A stretch of DNA of 64,000 nucleotides, from NCBI GenBank assembly GCA_907165135.1, contig OU015569.1, positions 372,001 to 436,000 of the forward strand, read 5' to 3'. The stretch's first letter is position 1. Every line of letters starts with the position of its first letter. The stretch comes from Oikopleura dioica. Taxonomy: Eukaryota; Chordata; Appendicularia; Copelata; Oikopleuridae. The notes beneath the pieces were generated by a model, which was not told the DNA's origin, did not search any database, and was given only the letters and a program-made list of their open reading frames with translations. The position numbers and the translations under genes are program-made. Shown here in pieces: positions 1 through 10,753 of this stretch.

Positions 1-36
1 TCCCTGCAACAGTTTTTGAACTTTGGAATCGGTTGA

Positions 37-904
37 TCACTTCTTCATGTCCCCAATGTCTTCTATCATATCCGCCGGAATCTGAAAAGAATTTGAGGTT
101 TCATTTGACTATGCGCGGCTCTTTTTCCTGTGAAATAAAAAAGCCGCATGCGGCTTTATCGTCATTTCTCCAAGCCGCAAGCGGCTACTTTAATTTGGAC
201 TTACAATTTTAAGAAAATAATGAAAAAGAGAGGTGAAATTTACCTTGTCTCCGAATTTCTCGAGAATGAGGTCTATAACTTCGTCGATAAAGTCTCCCTG
301 AATGACGATTTCGTCGGCTTTTTCGTTGCTAGAAGTTCCGCATGCAAATTTCGATCCGAAAATCTTCGCTGTCTTTTTTAGATCAAGCTGAAATAAGCGG
401 AAGTTAAAGAAAGCTCTTGCGTTCTCAATTCTTACTTCATAAGAGTGGAGTCCCGTCACGTGGGTGACTGCCTTCTTTCGGCCTCTCGGGACGCGGCCGA
501 CTTTCACTTTTGCGGCTCTGCCTTCTTTTTGGCTTTGATGTTTCCTCGGCCGCCGCGCGATTGGGATTTCTTCTTTCCTTCCGTTTCTTTGATTTCGAGT
601 CCGCCAATGTCGATGTCTTTGTTCGCTGCTTGCTAACAGAACAAATGACCATCTCGATCAAAACCTCGTAAAAGAAACGAACCTCTAAGGCTTGTTTTCT
701 CATCTCCTCGGAAAGGTACTCGACGTATTCGAGCGGCATCTCGCAGTCGCCAAGGTAGGTAACTTTGACGGGGAACTCCTCGATCGCCTTGATCTTGTGC
801 CATCGCTTCTGGAGCGGGTTCATCTCCTCAAATGGAATATCCGGCAGCTGGTAAGTAGCTGGGTGCGCTGGTGGCCCGTCCTCGATTTCTTCGCAGTCCG
901 ACAT
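37..904 (-). CDS. DENR: Density-regulated protein (translation re-initiation factor), 4 exons
   Basis: DENR pairs with MCT-1 to recycle and re-initiate 40S ribosomes in the cytoplasm. Exons are 683-904, 436-632, 244-387 and 37-81; introns of 50 and 48 nt are GT-AG, and the third (82-243) holds a small AAGCCGC hairpin. The N-terminal exon has the PVKVTYLGDCEMPLEYVEY segment (two Cys-type positions partly lost compared with vertebrate DENR), the middle has the basic RGGRGNIKAKKK stretch, and exon 3 is the SUI1 domain (KFACGTSSNEKADEIVIQGD). The last exon gives IPADMIEDIGDMKK, like the family C-terminus. The start at 904 matches the family length (about 202 aa). The frame breaks once in exon 2 at an A4 run (T4 on plus, 508-511); one more A restores family-like sequence, so an assembly error is likely. 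Identification is firm. Confidence 0.93.
136..181. repeat. Short AAGCCGC hairpin in DENR intron 3
   Basis: Two inverted GCCGC/GCGGC words (AAAAAGCCGCATGCGGCTTT and AAGCCGCAAGCGGCT) sit side by side in the intron. This is the minimal version of the inner palindrome shared by families A and B, without their outer arms. Confidence 0.7.
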
Positions 905-1797
905 TTTTCAACTTCTAAAAATTGATGAAAGAGACGAGACTTTTTGATAAAGGAGTGTGTGAGAGAGATTAGGCACGAATGTGGCGGTCACTGCGGCAGA
1001 AAGTTGCAAGCAAAAAAAAAAGAAAGCAAGAAAAAGACGAGAAACGCGCAACAGAAACATGTGCAAAAATGAGAAAATAAATTAGCGGCTGTGTTTTTTG
1101 ATTTGCTAAAATCCGACCTTTTTTCCGACGTTTTCTCTCAGACTTCACAAAGGAAAGAGTTCTCTACTGAAAATTTAACTGCTGAAAGTCAAGAAGCCGC
1201 TTGCGGCTTCGAGCGAAACAAAGGCGTAAGCCGCGCAAGAGAGCTCGGCTTTTCGCCTCTTTCGCTCGAAGCAGCATGTCGTTACTCGATTTTTAGCAGT
1301 TAAATTTACAGTAGAGAACTCTTTCTTTGAGAAATCTGAGGGAATTCGCCAGAAAGACGGATTTGGTTATACACTTGGTGTAAAAATAAATAGGCGGTAG
1401 TATTGTTAGCAAGAAGCATATTTTTTGTTGAATAAATTATAAAAATAGAGCTTTAAATAAATATAAAAAAAGATGATGGGTTGAACGGTTTTTGTGTAAT
1501 AAATAAATTAGAAACGTTTTTTGATTTAAAATTTGAAATAGAAAATGAACTTCACGAACAAAATTTGCCTAAAATTCAGAAAAATGAGTGTTCATGAAAA
1601 CGAAAATCAGCAATTTGAAGAATTGCGGTGGCAGAGTGCCCTTTTGGGAGCGCTGGGGAAGCGACAGTGGAGATAAATGTGGATTGATAAGTGGCAGCTC
1701 GGGAAATAGGAGCCCATGTCGAAAATAGTAGAAGTTGGCGACTCGGGGCTAGAAAAATGCTTGATTTTTAAAAGAAGAATGAGCTGGGCTCACCTTA
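905..1797. other. Intergenic, A-rich, with one large palindrome
   Basis: The stretch separates the 5' end of DENR from the 3' end of the SANT gene. It is A/T-rich with poly-A tracts. Apart from the palindrome at 1150-1328 no coding potential or RNA gene was recognised. Confidence 0.6.
1150..1328. repeat. Family B foldback element
   Basis: Outer arms pair GAAAGAGTTCTCTACTG... with ...CAGTAGAGAACTCTTTC. Inside are ACTGCTGAAAGTC / GATTTTTAGCAGT and two AAGCCGC-type hairpins around a central GCCGCGCAAGAG segment. Total about 180 bp. Confidence 0.85.
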
Positions 1798-2468
1798 TTA
1801 ATCATCAGATTCGGCGGCGTTCTTCTTCCAGTAGTAGTAAAGGATTACAATATCCTTTATCTGCTTCTGGGGAAGTATTCGTCCTTGATCACCTGCCACT
1901 TGGGGCCGTGCTTCTTCAGTGCTTTTTCGAAAATGGGAATGTCGCGATCCGTAAAGTCCAAATGGTCGGGAATCCAGTCGCAAGGCTTCACAACGCAGAT
2001 GTAGCCAGTGGAGCGGTCGATCACGTATGCGCGTCTGGGAAACTGGTAACGGGGGTATCCGCAGTATCCGGAATAAGTGCCGTCATCATCATCCTCATCC
2101 TTGTCGGATTCTTCCTCTTCTGCCACATGAAATTCGACAACCTCTACTTCTTCGTCTTCTTCTTCATTTTGCGTTTCTTGAGTAGCGGCAGGTTCATTTG
2201 GCGCGTCATCTTCTGGTGCTTCTGGTTCTTTTTCTTCCGGCAGTGGTTCTTGCTCCGCCTCTTCCGCGAACTCTCTCGCTGCCAGATCAAGGTCGACGTG
2301 GACAAAGGCCGACCGTTTGGCTGGTTTATAGAGCTGTCCGTCGACGCGGCCCCAGCCAGCGTCTACTCGTCGTCGATCCTCTCGGGTGAGTGGCTCAACG
2401 GTCTGAGTGGTTTTGGCGGCTTTGGCGGCCTCTTCGGGGGTGTCGTCGATCTTACGCTTGTGGGTCAT
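1798..2468 (-). CDS. SANT-domain protein with acidic middle region; one frameshift
   Basis: About 223 aa if one base is restored. The start at 2468 (MTHKRKIDDTPEEAAKAAK) follows TTCAAA and is preferred to an upstream non-conserved extension. Residues about 80-140 are strongly acidic (EEEDEEVEVVEFHVAEEEES). The C-terminus is a SANT/Myb-like helical domain, FTDRDIPIFEKALKKHGPKW then KDIVILYYYWKK, typical of chromatin co-repressor subunits (RCOR, MIER, MTA, RERE type); no ELM2 domain was seen. The reading frame breaks at a G4 run (1869-1872): one more C on the coding strand gives EYFPQKQIKDIVIL, which fits the SANT consensus. The only intron-like alternative is 26 nt and would delete a conserved helix. 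A nuclear co-repressor role is inferred from the domain alone; the exact orthologue is not recognised. Confidence 0.7.
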
Positions 2469-2575
2469 TTTGAATCGGATTCGGAGACCTAACTTGCGAC
2501 AATCTAAACAGTCCAAAAGTCAGAATTTTAAAAGGACGAAATAATTGAATAAATAAGAAAACGAGGATAGACAGG

Positions 2576-2680
2576 CTTGGGCCCAGCAACCTGTGTTCAA
2601 AGCCTGACTCAGGGCCTGAAATACCTCGAGTGAAAGGTCAGGCCCTGAGTCAGGCTTTGGATACAGGTTGCCGATCCCAG
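2576..2680. mobile_element. Family A MITE
   Basis: About 105 bp. Inverted ends CAGCAACCTGTGTTCAAAGC and the complementary ...ATACAGGTTGCCG, with the inner CTGACTCAGGGCCTGA arms. It lies between the SANT gene and the SLC35G gene. Confidence 0.85.
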
Positions 2681-2772
2681 TAACAGGCAACTGTTTAAAA
2701 CTGTAACTGTGAAATCAGAAAGAATCGTATCCGTAATTTTAGCTTGAACTTTGAAAAAAGAGGTATTTTTCG

Positions 2773-5211
2773 CTACTTTTTGAGCAGTTTTCTAATGGTG
2801 ACCATGAAGCCGCCCGCCATGATGAGCAAAACGCCGGCGATGGTTAGCGCGTCGGGTGTTTCGTCGAAGATGAAGATTTGGAAAGAATAGGCGATGGGGA
2901 TTTCGAGCGAGCGCATGATCGTCACACGGCCGGGCTTCTCTCGCTGCAACGCCATTGTCAAGCAGCTCAGTCCGAGGAGGCCGTTTGGACCGATAAAGAG
3001 CAGCCACGGAATGTCGCTGGAGCAGGGCAGCTGGTCGCTCTCCAGAAGCAAGATGTACGCAGCTGAATAGGAGATTAATTACTAGCCGGGGCTTTTGGGA
3101 AGGACCCTTGAAGCGACATTTTTGTGGCGACAAAAGTTGCGTGGGCGGATCTTTCCTCTCTGATTGGCCTTGAAATATCTATCCGTTCTTAGGTGAAGTT
3201 TATTAACCAATGAGATGGCTGAATGGGGCAGACCGGCCAATCAGCGTTCGAAAAGACGCCAACGCAAAGTTTTGTCGCCGCGAAAATGTCGCTTTCTGAG
3301 AAGAGTTAGAGTTTAAAAAAGCCCCCGTCAAAGGCCCGTCGGGGGGCTTCTAAAAATTCGCGCATATATTTTCATGGATCAATTCTCTCGATATCTCTAG
3401 TATCAGGTTGGGTTCCTACTGTAGTCGGTCAAAACTAAACCCCATCTCAAACCTGTCTATGACGTCGTGAGCTTGGATACATGGCGCGTATCAGACATCT
3501 CTGAACTGAATTCCTTCTGGCTCACGAAAGGCCAAACTCGCAACGAAAAACGGGCTCTTATGGTGTTTACGATTCGAATCTAGCGAAGCTTTTTAGGGCG
3601 AAAATTGGCGTTTGGGGGTGTTTTTTGACAAGAAAAATGAGCTTTAAGTATGAAAAAGGGCATTTTTGACCATTTTTTGGACAAAATCGCCCTTTTCGTG
3701 GCCATTTTGATTGAAAAATAGATTTATTTGACCATATTTCATATATAAATCAGGGCTTTAGAACGATTTTTGAAAGAAAAATGTACTTTTTTATTGAGTA
3801 AAATATGTTATCTGGCCAATTTTTAAGAATAGAAAGCCCTAAATCGCAAGAATACCTGATAAAATCGCGCCAAAGAAGGAAAAATAAGTGATCGAGACGG
3901 TGAAATGAACACTTTTGCCGAGCTTGCGCACTGTCGTGTGGGCAATAGCAGCTCCGATTGCTCCAGCGACTGCGATGATGACTCCGACCGTGTTGACGTC
4001 GCTTTCTTCCGCGAAAATGAAGGAAGGCTGAAATTTGAAATTGAAAAATTTTTCACACAAACGCGTCAAAAATACATACATTTCAAATATAAACGGATAA
4101 GTGAATCTGAAGCACCTTGCTGAAGACGACAATGCCCAGCAGCGAAACCGGCAAAGAAAGAAGATCGACCAAGTGGGGTTTGTCGCCCAGCCAGAGCCAA
4201 GCGATCAGAGTCGACCAGACGACGCCAGTGTTGATCAAGGCGAAGCAATCGCCGATCGGAAGCATTTTGAAACTCGTGAAAATCTGAAAGAAAAATAAGA
4301 TTTTTTTTTGTATGTAAAACTTGGAAAACACAGTTTGTATTTTTAGCGGTATACTGTATACAGAAACTCTACATACAGTAAATGCTTAAAATTAAGTTCC
4401 CAGCAGAACTAGCTTATGCCAGAATAAACGAAAAGAAAGCCTGATTAAGCCTCGAAATCTGCTGAAAATCGAGAAGTCACTTGCGGCTTCGGGCGAAAAG
4501 ACCGAATAGCCGCGCGAAGCACAGCCTATGTCTTCTTCGACCCGAAAGCGTAAGTTTCTTCTCGATTTTTTCAGCAGATTTGGAAACTAAATCAGGGTTT
4601 CTTTCGTTAGTTCTGGCATGGATTTCTGTTGGGAACTCAATTTCCGCTTTTACTGGAATTTCAGGAATCCGATAATTTATAATTTTCAGTTTCTGAATAA
4701 GAACCTAACCTTACCGTGGCCATGCTAATACTTCCAATGGTGCCTCTGAAGCAAAGCCAGAGAAATCGCTCCGGAAGCATGTCTCGTTTCCGCAAAAGGC
4801 CAAAAGATCAGCGTCAGCTTTGCCTTGACTGATTCGGTAGCAGCAAACGGGAAAAAGCATGATGAACTGACTTGTGCAGCGCCAGAAAACGGCTTGAATC
4901 GGAGAAACGGACAGTTGCTTGATTATTACGCCGTTGAAACTGAAAATTTAATTTTTATTACAAAATTTTATTAATGAAAATCATCAGATTTAATTTATCT
5001 AAAAAAACTTAATAATTTGATTAAATAATTAATTATTTCTTTAAAAATTTAAAAATAAATAGTAAAAAACTTGGGAAAAATCAAAAATTTTGACTAAGAA
5101 AAATTTCATTTTCACCTTTTTTTCAATTTACCTGAAGAAAATAGCAGATAAAAAGGCAAGAAGCAGTCCAACTGGCTTTGGTTTTTGTTCTTCTTGAGAA
5201 ATCTCTGTCAT
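2773..5211 (-). CDS. SLC35G-type EamA/DMT transporter, 6 exons
   Basis: Multi-pass membrane protein of the drug/metabolite transporter superfamily, about 297 aa. Exons are 5132-5211, 4824-4939, 4715-4782, 4116-4283, 3856-4027 and 2773-3062; phases fit throughout. Recognisable pieces are FWRCTSQFIMLFPVCCYR (TM2), LCFRGTIGSISMATIFTSF, MLPIGDCFALINTGVVWSTL (the conserved PLGDA-type segment), EESDVNTVGVIIAVAGAIGA and the C-terminal ALQREKPGRVTIMRSLEIP motif. Intron 4783-4823 is only 41 nt and must be GC-AG; without it the frame breaks in the conserved region. The last intron (3063-3855) and intron 4284-4714 are swollen by foldback elements. The start at 5211 (MTEISQEEQKPKP) gives a short cytosolic tail before TM1. 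The substrate cannot be told from sequence. Confidence 0.85.
3105..3300. repeat. Family F foldback (GCGACA ends) in SLC35G intron
   Basis: GAAGCGACATTTTTGTGGCG on the left pairs with the complement of CGCGAAAATGTCGCTTTC on the right. The inner part holds ATTGGCC/GGCCAATCAG words shared with the copies at 42.1 and 47.8 kb. Confidence 0.8.
4398..4642. repeat. Family B foldback in SLC35G intron
   Basis: Outer arms TTCCCAGCAGAACTAGCTTA... pair with ...CATGGATTTCTGTTGGGAA; inner GCTGAAAATCGAGAAG pairs with CTTCTCGATTTTTTCAGC. The centre carries GCGCGAAGC hairpins. It accounts for more than half of the 431-nt intron. Confidence 0.85.
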
Positions 5212-5457
5212 TTTCGCCTTTTCTCGCTGCGGAAATTCGTATTTTCCGACTTTTGTGAAAAAGGAAAGAAGGAATCTGCCGCGCGCGCTGATTGGCTCGC
5301 GCTCGGACTCCAGCGCGCGCATTACGTAATCGCTCTCGTTTCTCAAAGGATGTAAAAATGTTCTAGAAAGTAGAATTCTTGGGTCTTCGTTTTCGACTCG
5401 AGAAGAAATTTAACAGAAGAAAGAAAAATTAGCTTTTGAAAGTTTTTGAAATTCAGA

Positions 5458-7662
5458 ATGAGCAGAAGCCAAAATGCCAATCAAGTCGGAATTCTAGCGG
5501 CAGAAGTTTACTTTCCAAGGCATTTTGTCGACCAGAAAGAACTGGAGAAATTTGATGGAGTTTCTGGTAAGACATTTTTAGCTTGTTTTATAGGTTCGAT
5601 TTAAGGGGGTAGGCATCGATAAAATACAAAAGCCTGAGCTCGGCAAACTGTGTAGAAAATCTGAGTCAGGGTCTGAAAACCTATGGAGCTTCTCAACTCT
5701 CGTTTAAAAATTGCATTTAGCGAGCTCTATCCCCTTTAAAATGACAGTTCTGAAGATGTTTGTTTCAGAGGGAAAATACACGATCGGGCTTGGCCAAGAA
5801 CGAATGGGAATCGTCTCTGACCGCGAAGACGTCAATTCTATCGCATTGACGGTTTTGGACAAATTGATCAAGTCGTACGATTTGGATCTGAAGAATGTTG
5901 GAAGACTGGAAGTCGGAACGGAAACGATGGTCGACAAGTCCAAAAGTGTCAAAAGGTAGTTTTTATTTTCAAAAGTAAAAAAATATCAGCTAAACATCGA
6001 AAAGCCGCTTGCGGCTTCTAGTAACTAGAGCGCCGCTCTTCCGTCATTTTAGCTCGAAGCCGCATGCGGCTTTTTGATTTTTAGCTTTTTTTTTAGGAAA
6101 AATGACGAGCTAGTTTTATTCTCTTTGAATTTTAGTGTCAGTCAGTCAAGTCAATATTTAGTTATTTGATGCAGCGATTCGAGGAAGCGGAGAACTTTGA
6201 CCTGGAAGGCGTGGACAATAAAAACGCGTGCTATGGTGGAACGGCGGCGCTTTTCAACACTGTGAATTGGGTAGAGAGCAGCGCTTGGGACGGGCGCTAT
6301 GGAATCGTCGTCATGGCCGACATCGCCATTTACGGGAAGGGAGCAGCCAGGCCGACTGGTGGAGTCGGTGCAGTTGCTTTGCTAATTGGGCCGGACGCGC
6401 CGCTGGAAATTAAACCTGTCAAGCAGCATTATATGAGGTAGGAGACATCGGTTTCTTCTCATTAGAATTGGAAAATGAGAACTTATGTCAGGCCAATTTT
6501 TAAGGGGGTACGGTCCGATCTGGGCTCGGCAACCTGAGTAGAAAACCTGAGTCAGGGTCTGAAAGATCAAAAATGAAAAGCCGCGAAGCGGCTTCGCCAG
6601 AAGTACAAAATATCTTTGAATTAATCGCGGCTTTTCATTTTTGATCTTTCAGACCCTGACTAAGGTTTCTACTTAGGCTATTAACCGTCCCCTGTTTATT
6701 TGAGCCACTAGACGTATTATTAATAACTCAACTTCATTAAGACATACCTACGACTTCTACAAACCCGACCTGACCTCCGAGTACCCAGTTGTAGACGGTC
6801 CCCTCTCAATCACGTGCTACTTCGAAGCTTTAGACAAATGCTACTCTGGCTGGCGCCAGAAAACAAAGAAGAATTCCTCTTTCTCGTTTTTAGAGAACTT
6901 GGACTATTTCTGCTTCCACGCGCCTTTCGCCAAGCTCGTCGAAAAATCCTTCGCCAGGTTGCTTTTCGGCGATCTTCAGTGCTGCCCGGAGCAGCTCCAG
7001 AGCAAAATCGGCAAAGAGGCTTTTGAGCAGCTCGAAAAATACAGAAACGTTTCGAGTAGCGATTCTCTCAAGGACAAAACGCTGGAGAAAACTTTAACTA
7101 CAGGAAAAGCGGCCTAAAGATAATCTTTGATTTTGCTCTAAAAAATCGTCAAAATTTTAATGCCGAAAAAAGTCGCCAAGCCTCTTTTCAAAACAATGTG
7201 TCTTCCCTCTTTAAAAATCTCCAAAAACGTCGGAAACATGTACACGCCCAGTCTCTACGGTTGCATTTTATCGCTCCTTTCGACGGGCAAACTGACGGGC
7301 GGTGAGAAGCTAGGCTGTTTTTCGTATGGATCCGGATTGTCCGCGACTTTTTATACGATTCAAGTGCACGCAGGGGACAAGTTACAGAAGCTAAATAATA
7401 TTACGGGGCTGATAGATGAGAGGCTGAACGCTAGAACGCAGATTTCGTGTCGTAAGTTAAAAATTGGGAACTACCGTTAATTTTGAATTCAGCTGAGTTG
7501 GTGGATTTCGCAAGTAAACGAGAAGCAGCGAACAAAGTCAGCAGCGAAAGTTTAAAAAACGCTGCTTTTTCGCCTTCTGGTCCGGTCGACTCGCTCGAGT
7601 CTGGAACGTATTTCCTGGAGCAAATCGACAGTAGATGGAGGCGGCATTACAAGACTGCCTGA
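5458..7662 (+). CDS. HMGCS1: Hydroxymethylglutaryl-CoA synthase, cytosolic type, 6 exons
   Basis: Condenses acetyl-CoA and acetoacetyl-CoA to HMG-CoA for the mevalonate pathway. Exons 5458-5566, 5769-5955, 6162-6437, 6742-7103, 7173-7451 and 7493-7662 give 460 aa, a little shorter than vertebrate cytosolic enzyme. Catalytic residues are present: Glu in [12 protein letters not shown], the acyl-enzyme Cys in [12 protein letters not shown], His in [19 protein letters not shown] and [20 protein letters not shown] are family hallmarks. There is no mitochondrial leader: the protein starts [20 protein letters not shown]. The start is preceded by TTCAG-A-ATG, a likely trans-splice acceptor. Intron 7104-7172 (69 nt) fits only as GA-AG: the joined protein LEKTLTTVAKPLF aligns without gaps to the family. 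Intron 3 carries a family A MITE. First gene of the plus-strand cluster. Confidence 0.95.
5636..5683. mobile_element. Half of a family A element (one arm only)
   Basis: GAGCTCGGCAAACTGTGTAG followed by AAAATCTGAGTCAGGGTCTG is one TIR arm. No matching right arm follows; a decayed copy inside HMGCS intron 1. Confidence 0.7.
5994..6080. repeat. Family B core hairpins in HMGCS intron 2
   Basis: CGAAAAGCCGCTTGCGGCTT at the left is mirrored by GCTCGAAGCCGCATGCGGCT at the right around a GAGCGCCGCTC centre. The outer arms are short (GCTAAACATCG / ...TTAGC). Confidence 0.75.
6530..6688. mobile_element. Family A MITE in HMGCS intron 3
   Basis: Left end CTGGGCTCGGCAACCTGAG, inner palindromic GCCGCGAAGCGGC, right arm CTTTCAGACCCTGACTAAGG. 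The right terminus is degraded. It lies well inside a GT-AG intron, not at its edges. Confidence 0.85.
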
Positions 7663-7749
7663 ACTAACACTCATTTCTTCAATTATTTATTATCCATCTT
7701 CCGATTAACAATCGAGTACTAATCTTTCGCGATTTTAAGAATTGTGAAA

Positions 7750-8402
7750 ATGGGCATCGTTGATTTTTACTCTGGCTACGGCGCCTACCACCACAATGTT
7801 GTGAATAAATGGATTCACATCGTTTGTATCCCGCTCATTCTCTACTCGATTTGTGGACTCTTCGAATATTGCAAGGTGAGGTTTTGATAATGCTTGAAAG
7901 AAGCATCAGTCTTTGTTGATTTCCCGACTTTCAAAGCTCTTACTCCGAATCATCATCATTTTTTCCAGGTAGAAATCGCCGATCGCCAAGTAAACGTCTC
8001 CTTGATCATCATGAGCTTCTGGTATGTTTACTACATGATTCTGCACGCTTTTGCTGGCTTCATCACCGCCAGCGTCTCGCTCATCGTCCACTTCTACTAC
8101 ATTCTACCTCTCGTCCAAAAAGGCGACGAAAACACCTTCTACTTTCTGCTCGCAGTTCAAATCTTCGGCTGGGTCGCTCAATTCGTCGGACACGGCGTTT
8201 TCGAGGGCCGCAAACCTGCGCTAATGGACAATATTCTTCAAGGTAAAAACAAGCTCCACTTTCTTCTTTTCCAACTCCTTTTCTAGCTTTCTCCGCTCCG
8301 CTCTTCGTAACGATGGAAATCCTGTTCATGTTCGGCTACAGTCCCGAACTCGAGGCCGCTTGCGAACAAGAAGTCCTCAGAAAAATGCCAAAGAAGAAAT
8401 AA
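7750..8402 (+). CDS. Mpo1-like / DUF962 multi-pass membrane protein
   Basis: 171 aa from exons 7750-7875, 7969-8242 and 8287-8402. DUF962 proteins such as yeast Mpo1 (YGL010w) are ER enzymes of 2-hydroxy fatty acid alpha-oxidation. Family marks: DFYSGYGAYHHNVVNKWIHI at the N-terminus (His-rich, likely metal-binding), four hydrophobic helices and the signature FGWVAQFVGHGVFEGRKPAL. The C-terminus is lysine-rich (KMPKKK), compatible with ER retrieval. The start is only 87 nt after the HMGCS stop on the same strand, so the two are probably co-transcribed. The enzymatic role is carried over from the yeast protein. Confidence 0.88.
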
Positions 8403-8548
8403 ATTCCGCTCAACCTCTTCAACCACGAATTTCATACCTCTGTTCTACTTCTGTCTTGATTCTTTACAGTGCTACTGTCCCTAATTACAGTACTACTATT
8501 CCAAATGAAAATAATAAACTCTTCGATGATCCGAAATGTATTTTGTCC

Positions 8549-8706
8549 TTGTCTCGGCAACCTGTGGAGAAAACCTGAGTCAGGATCTAAAAGATCATGA
8601 ATGAAAAGCCGCATAATTACCTTTCTTATCAATTTTGATATCCTCTCCAAGTTAAAGCGTTTTCAGAAAACCTGAATCAGGTTTGTTAAACAGATTGCCG
8701 AGCCCA
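8549..8706. mobile_element. Family A MITE between cluster genes
   Basis: GTCTCGGCAACCTGTGGAG at the left and CAGATTGCCGAGCCCA at the right, with ACCTGAGTCAGGATCTAAAA arms. It widens an otherwise short gap between the DUF962 gene and the next start at 8769. Confidence 0.8.
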
Positions 8707-8768
8707 AATCTTGTCTTTTTTTCCAATTCTCATTGTTGGTTTCTTAAAAAAATAGTGAAAATCTCAGA

Positions 8769-10544
8769 ATGACGTATGAGTCGCGCCGCTCGTTGCTCAA
8801 AAAGATGCAAGAGCATCCCCGCTCCGTCGAATTATCGGAGTTGATTCTCGAACGAATGCCGATGGATGTGCTCACTTGGATCGCCCCCATCGTTTTGGAG
8901 CAAATCAACGAAGACGGCTGCAGTAATTTCGATGCGATGACGAGCCCTCTCTTCTGTCGCACCTTTCTAAATCCTCATTACAAGCGCGACACGATTCTCG
9001 AGCTCGTTGGCAAAGAACTAGAAGCGGAGATCAATTCAAAGCCAGACCGGCTCTCTGATGTGATGAAGATTGTCCAGAAACGCCACGACATGAAGTACAA
9101 CAAGAAGAAGCTTGAGCCGAAGGCGACGATCGAGTTCAAGTCTTCTGAAGTGGAAGTCAAATTCGGTCGATCATTCGTAAGAAAAATTCGCTCTTTTCAA
9201 ATTCTAATGACTTTTTTCAGCTTTTTGCTTGGACGAATGACGAACCACAAGGACTTGACTTGGGAGCAGCTCGAAGCAATCTTCTCCTGTTCAAAATCAA
9301 CCGGGAAAACGAGGAGCGTTCACCAAAGTTCGAGCTTGTCGACTATCACCCTCACGATCCTCAGCAAAATCCAGAACGGCGACCATTCTATCCCCTTCGC
9401 GCAACTGCATTTTTACCTCCGCGCGACGGCGTTTTTCTTGACTCAGTGGTTCTCAGTCCGGATTTCAGAAAACGGCTGTTCAGCCCTGACCAAGTAACGA
9501 CGGAAATCGTCAAAGGAAAGAAGATTCTTTTGGAATCTGAAAGCTTTGAGCAGATGGACTTTAACTTCTCTCGGCAACGATCTTGGCGAGATTACGTAAC
9601 GAATCCGAAGAGTGTTGTCCCGATGATCCAGGAAGCCGATTTATTTGAAGTTCATTCGTCCGGAGATGAGGAAGAAGAAGAAGAAAGCGAGGAGGAAATC
9701 AGTCCGTTCGAGAAGCGCGTCGTAGATTTTGGAACTTTTCTGGTGGAAAGCAGCAGGTTGTCTGGAGCTTTGATTTCACCCAGCGAGAAGAGGATAATTA
9801 CTGGGATACGGAAGCTCGGTTTTGGACGAAAACAACTGGCTCATTTTTGTTAGATCGGAACTTGACGATGATGATGCGCCGCCTGGAAAAGTGTACCACA
9901 GCGATTTAAAGACGAAAACGGTGACTCTTTACGAGTTTCCGCGAATCGCCAGAGCATCATTCCCAGAAGATCCAGCCTGTAGACAATACGGCATTTACGA
10001 AGATCTGGTCTACTACTCAAGATGGGCTGAATATCAAGAAGAAGAAGAAGAGAACAGATCTTTCTTTGTTCTAGGACACTTGATGAAGAAAAGCAGAAAA
10101 GACGTTTCGATTCTGACCTCATCGGCAAAAATTGCTTCAACAACCTCTGCTTTTGGAAATTCAAAAGCAGAAGGATCTCGAAATTGAGCTCAAAATTGGA
10201 AACAACGGTTTCGTCCACCTGGTCTCGTCCTCGTCGAAAAACTGTGCACGATTGATTGGGGAACCGATCATAGGCGACGTCGATGTCTTTACGTTCACGA
10301 TCGAGGACATCAAACAAAAATCCCCAAAGCCCGAAAACGATCCATTAAAATCAATAAAGAAGACGACGAGGAGACAACCTTACCAACAATAAACCTAGGT
10401 GAAAAAGACGTTCTCCTTTTCTAAATGCGTAAAAATTCAGAGGACTTTCGCGTGCCTGAATACCGGGATCACAGCGAAAATCTCCTCCCTTGGCAATCCG
10501 ATGTTGGCTTCGTCATCGGCAACAAATTTCATCTTCTCGTTTGA
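8769..10544 (+). CDS. Unrecognised acidic protein of about 500 aa, several tiny introns
   Basis: I do not recognise the family. Start MTYESRRSLLKKMQEHPRSV follows CTCAG-A-ATG, again a likely trans-splice site. The N-terminus (LSELILERMPMDVLTWIAPI) is loosely F-box-like. Secure introns: 9177-9220 (44 nt), 9722-9753 (32 nt), 9819-9853 (35 nt, acceptor CATTTTTGTTAG) and 10399-10440. The product includes an acidic run (SSGDEEEEEESEEE) and a stretch with beta-propeller feel (VYHSDLKTKTVTLYEFPRIA), ending LPWQSDVGFVIGNKFHLLV. Two further frame changes near 10050 and 10160 can be explained by GG-AG or GA-AG introns of 44-53 nt, and one near 10315 only by a missing A in an A5 run. The model is therefore approximate in its last third. 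Confidence 0.6.
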
Positions 10545-10753
10545 GTGTTTTTAGACTGCTGTTTGCCTTATTTATTGCAACTTACTTCACTACTGACACT
10601 TTTCTTCACTTCCATTTTCAAGGAATAATTGAATTTTTGCCACTTTCTCACTTCAAACACCGCCTTAGCTATTTCTATCACAGCCATTTTATTTCAAGCG
10701 AAACAGTAAACTCTTCGTATTGATTCAAAGCTAAAATACTGTCATTTTCAAGA

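Noticed and set aside
1857-1880. A 26-nt GT-AG intron that would also repair the SANT frame
   Set aside because: It would delete about nine residues of a conserved helix and is shorter than any other intron here; a missing base in the C4 run explains the data better.
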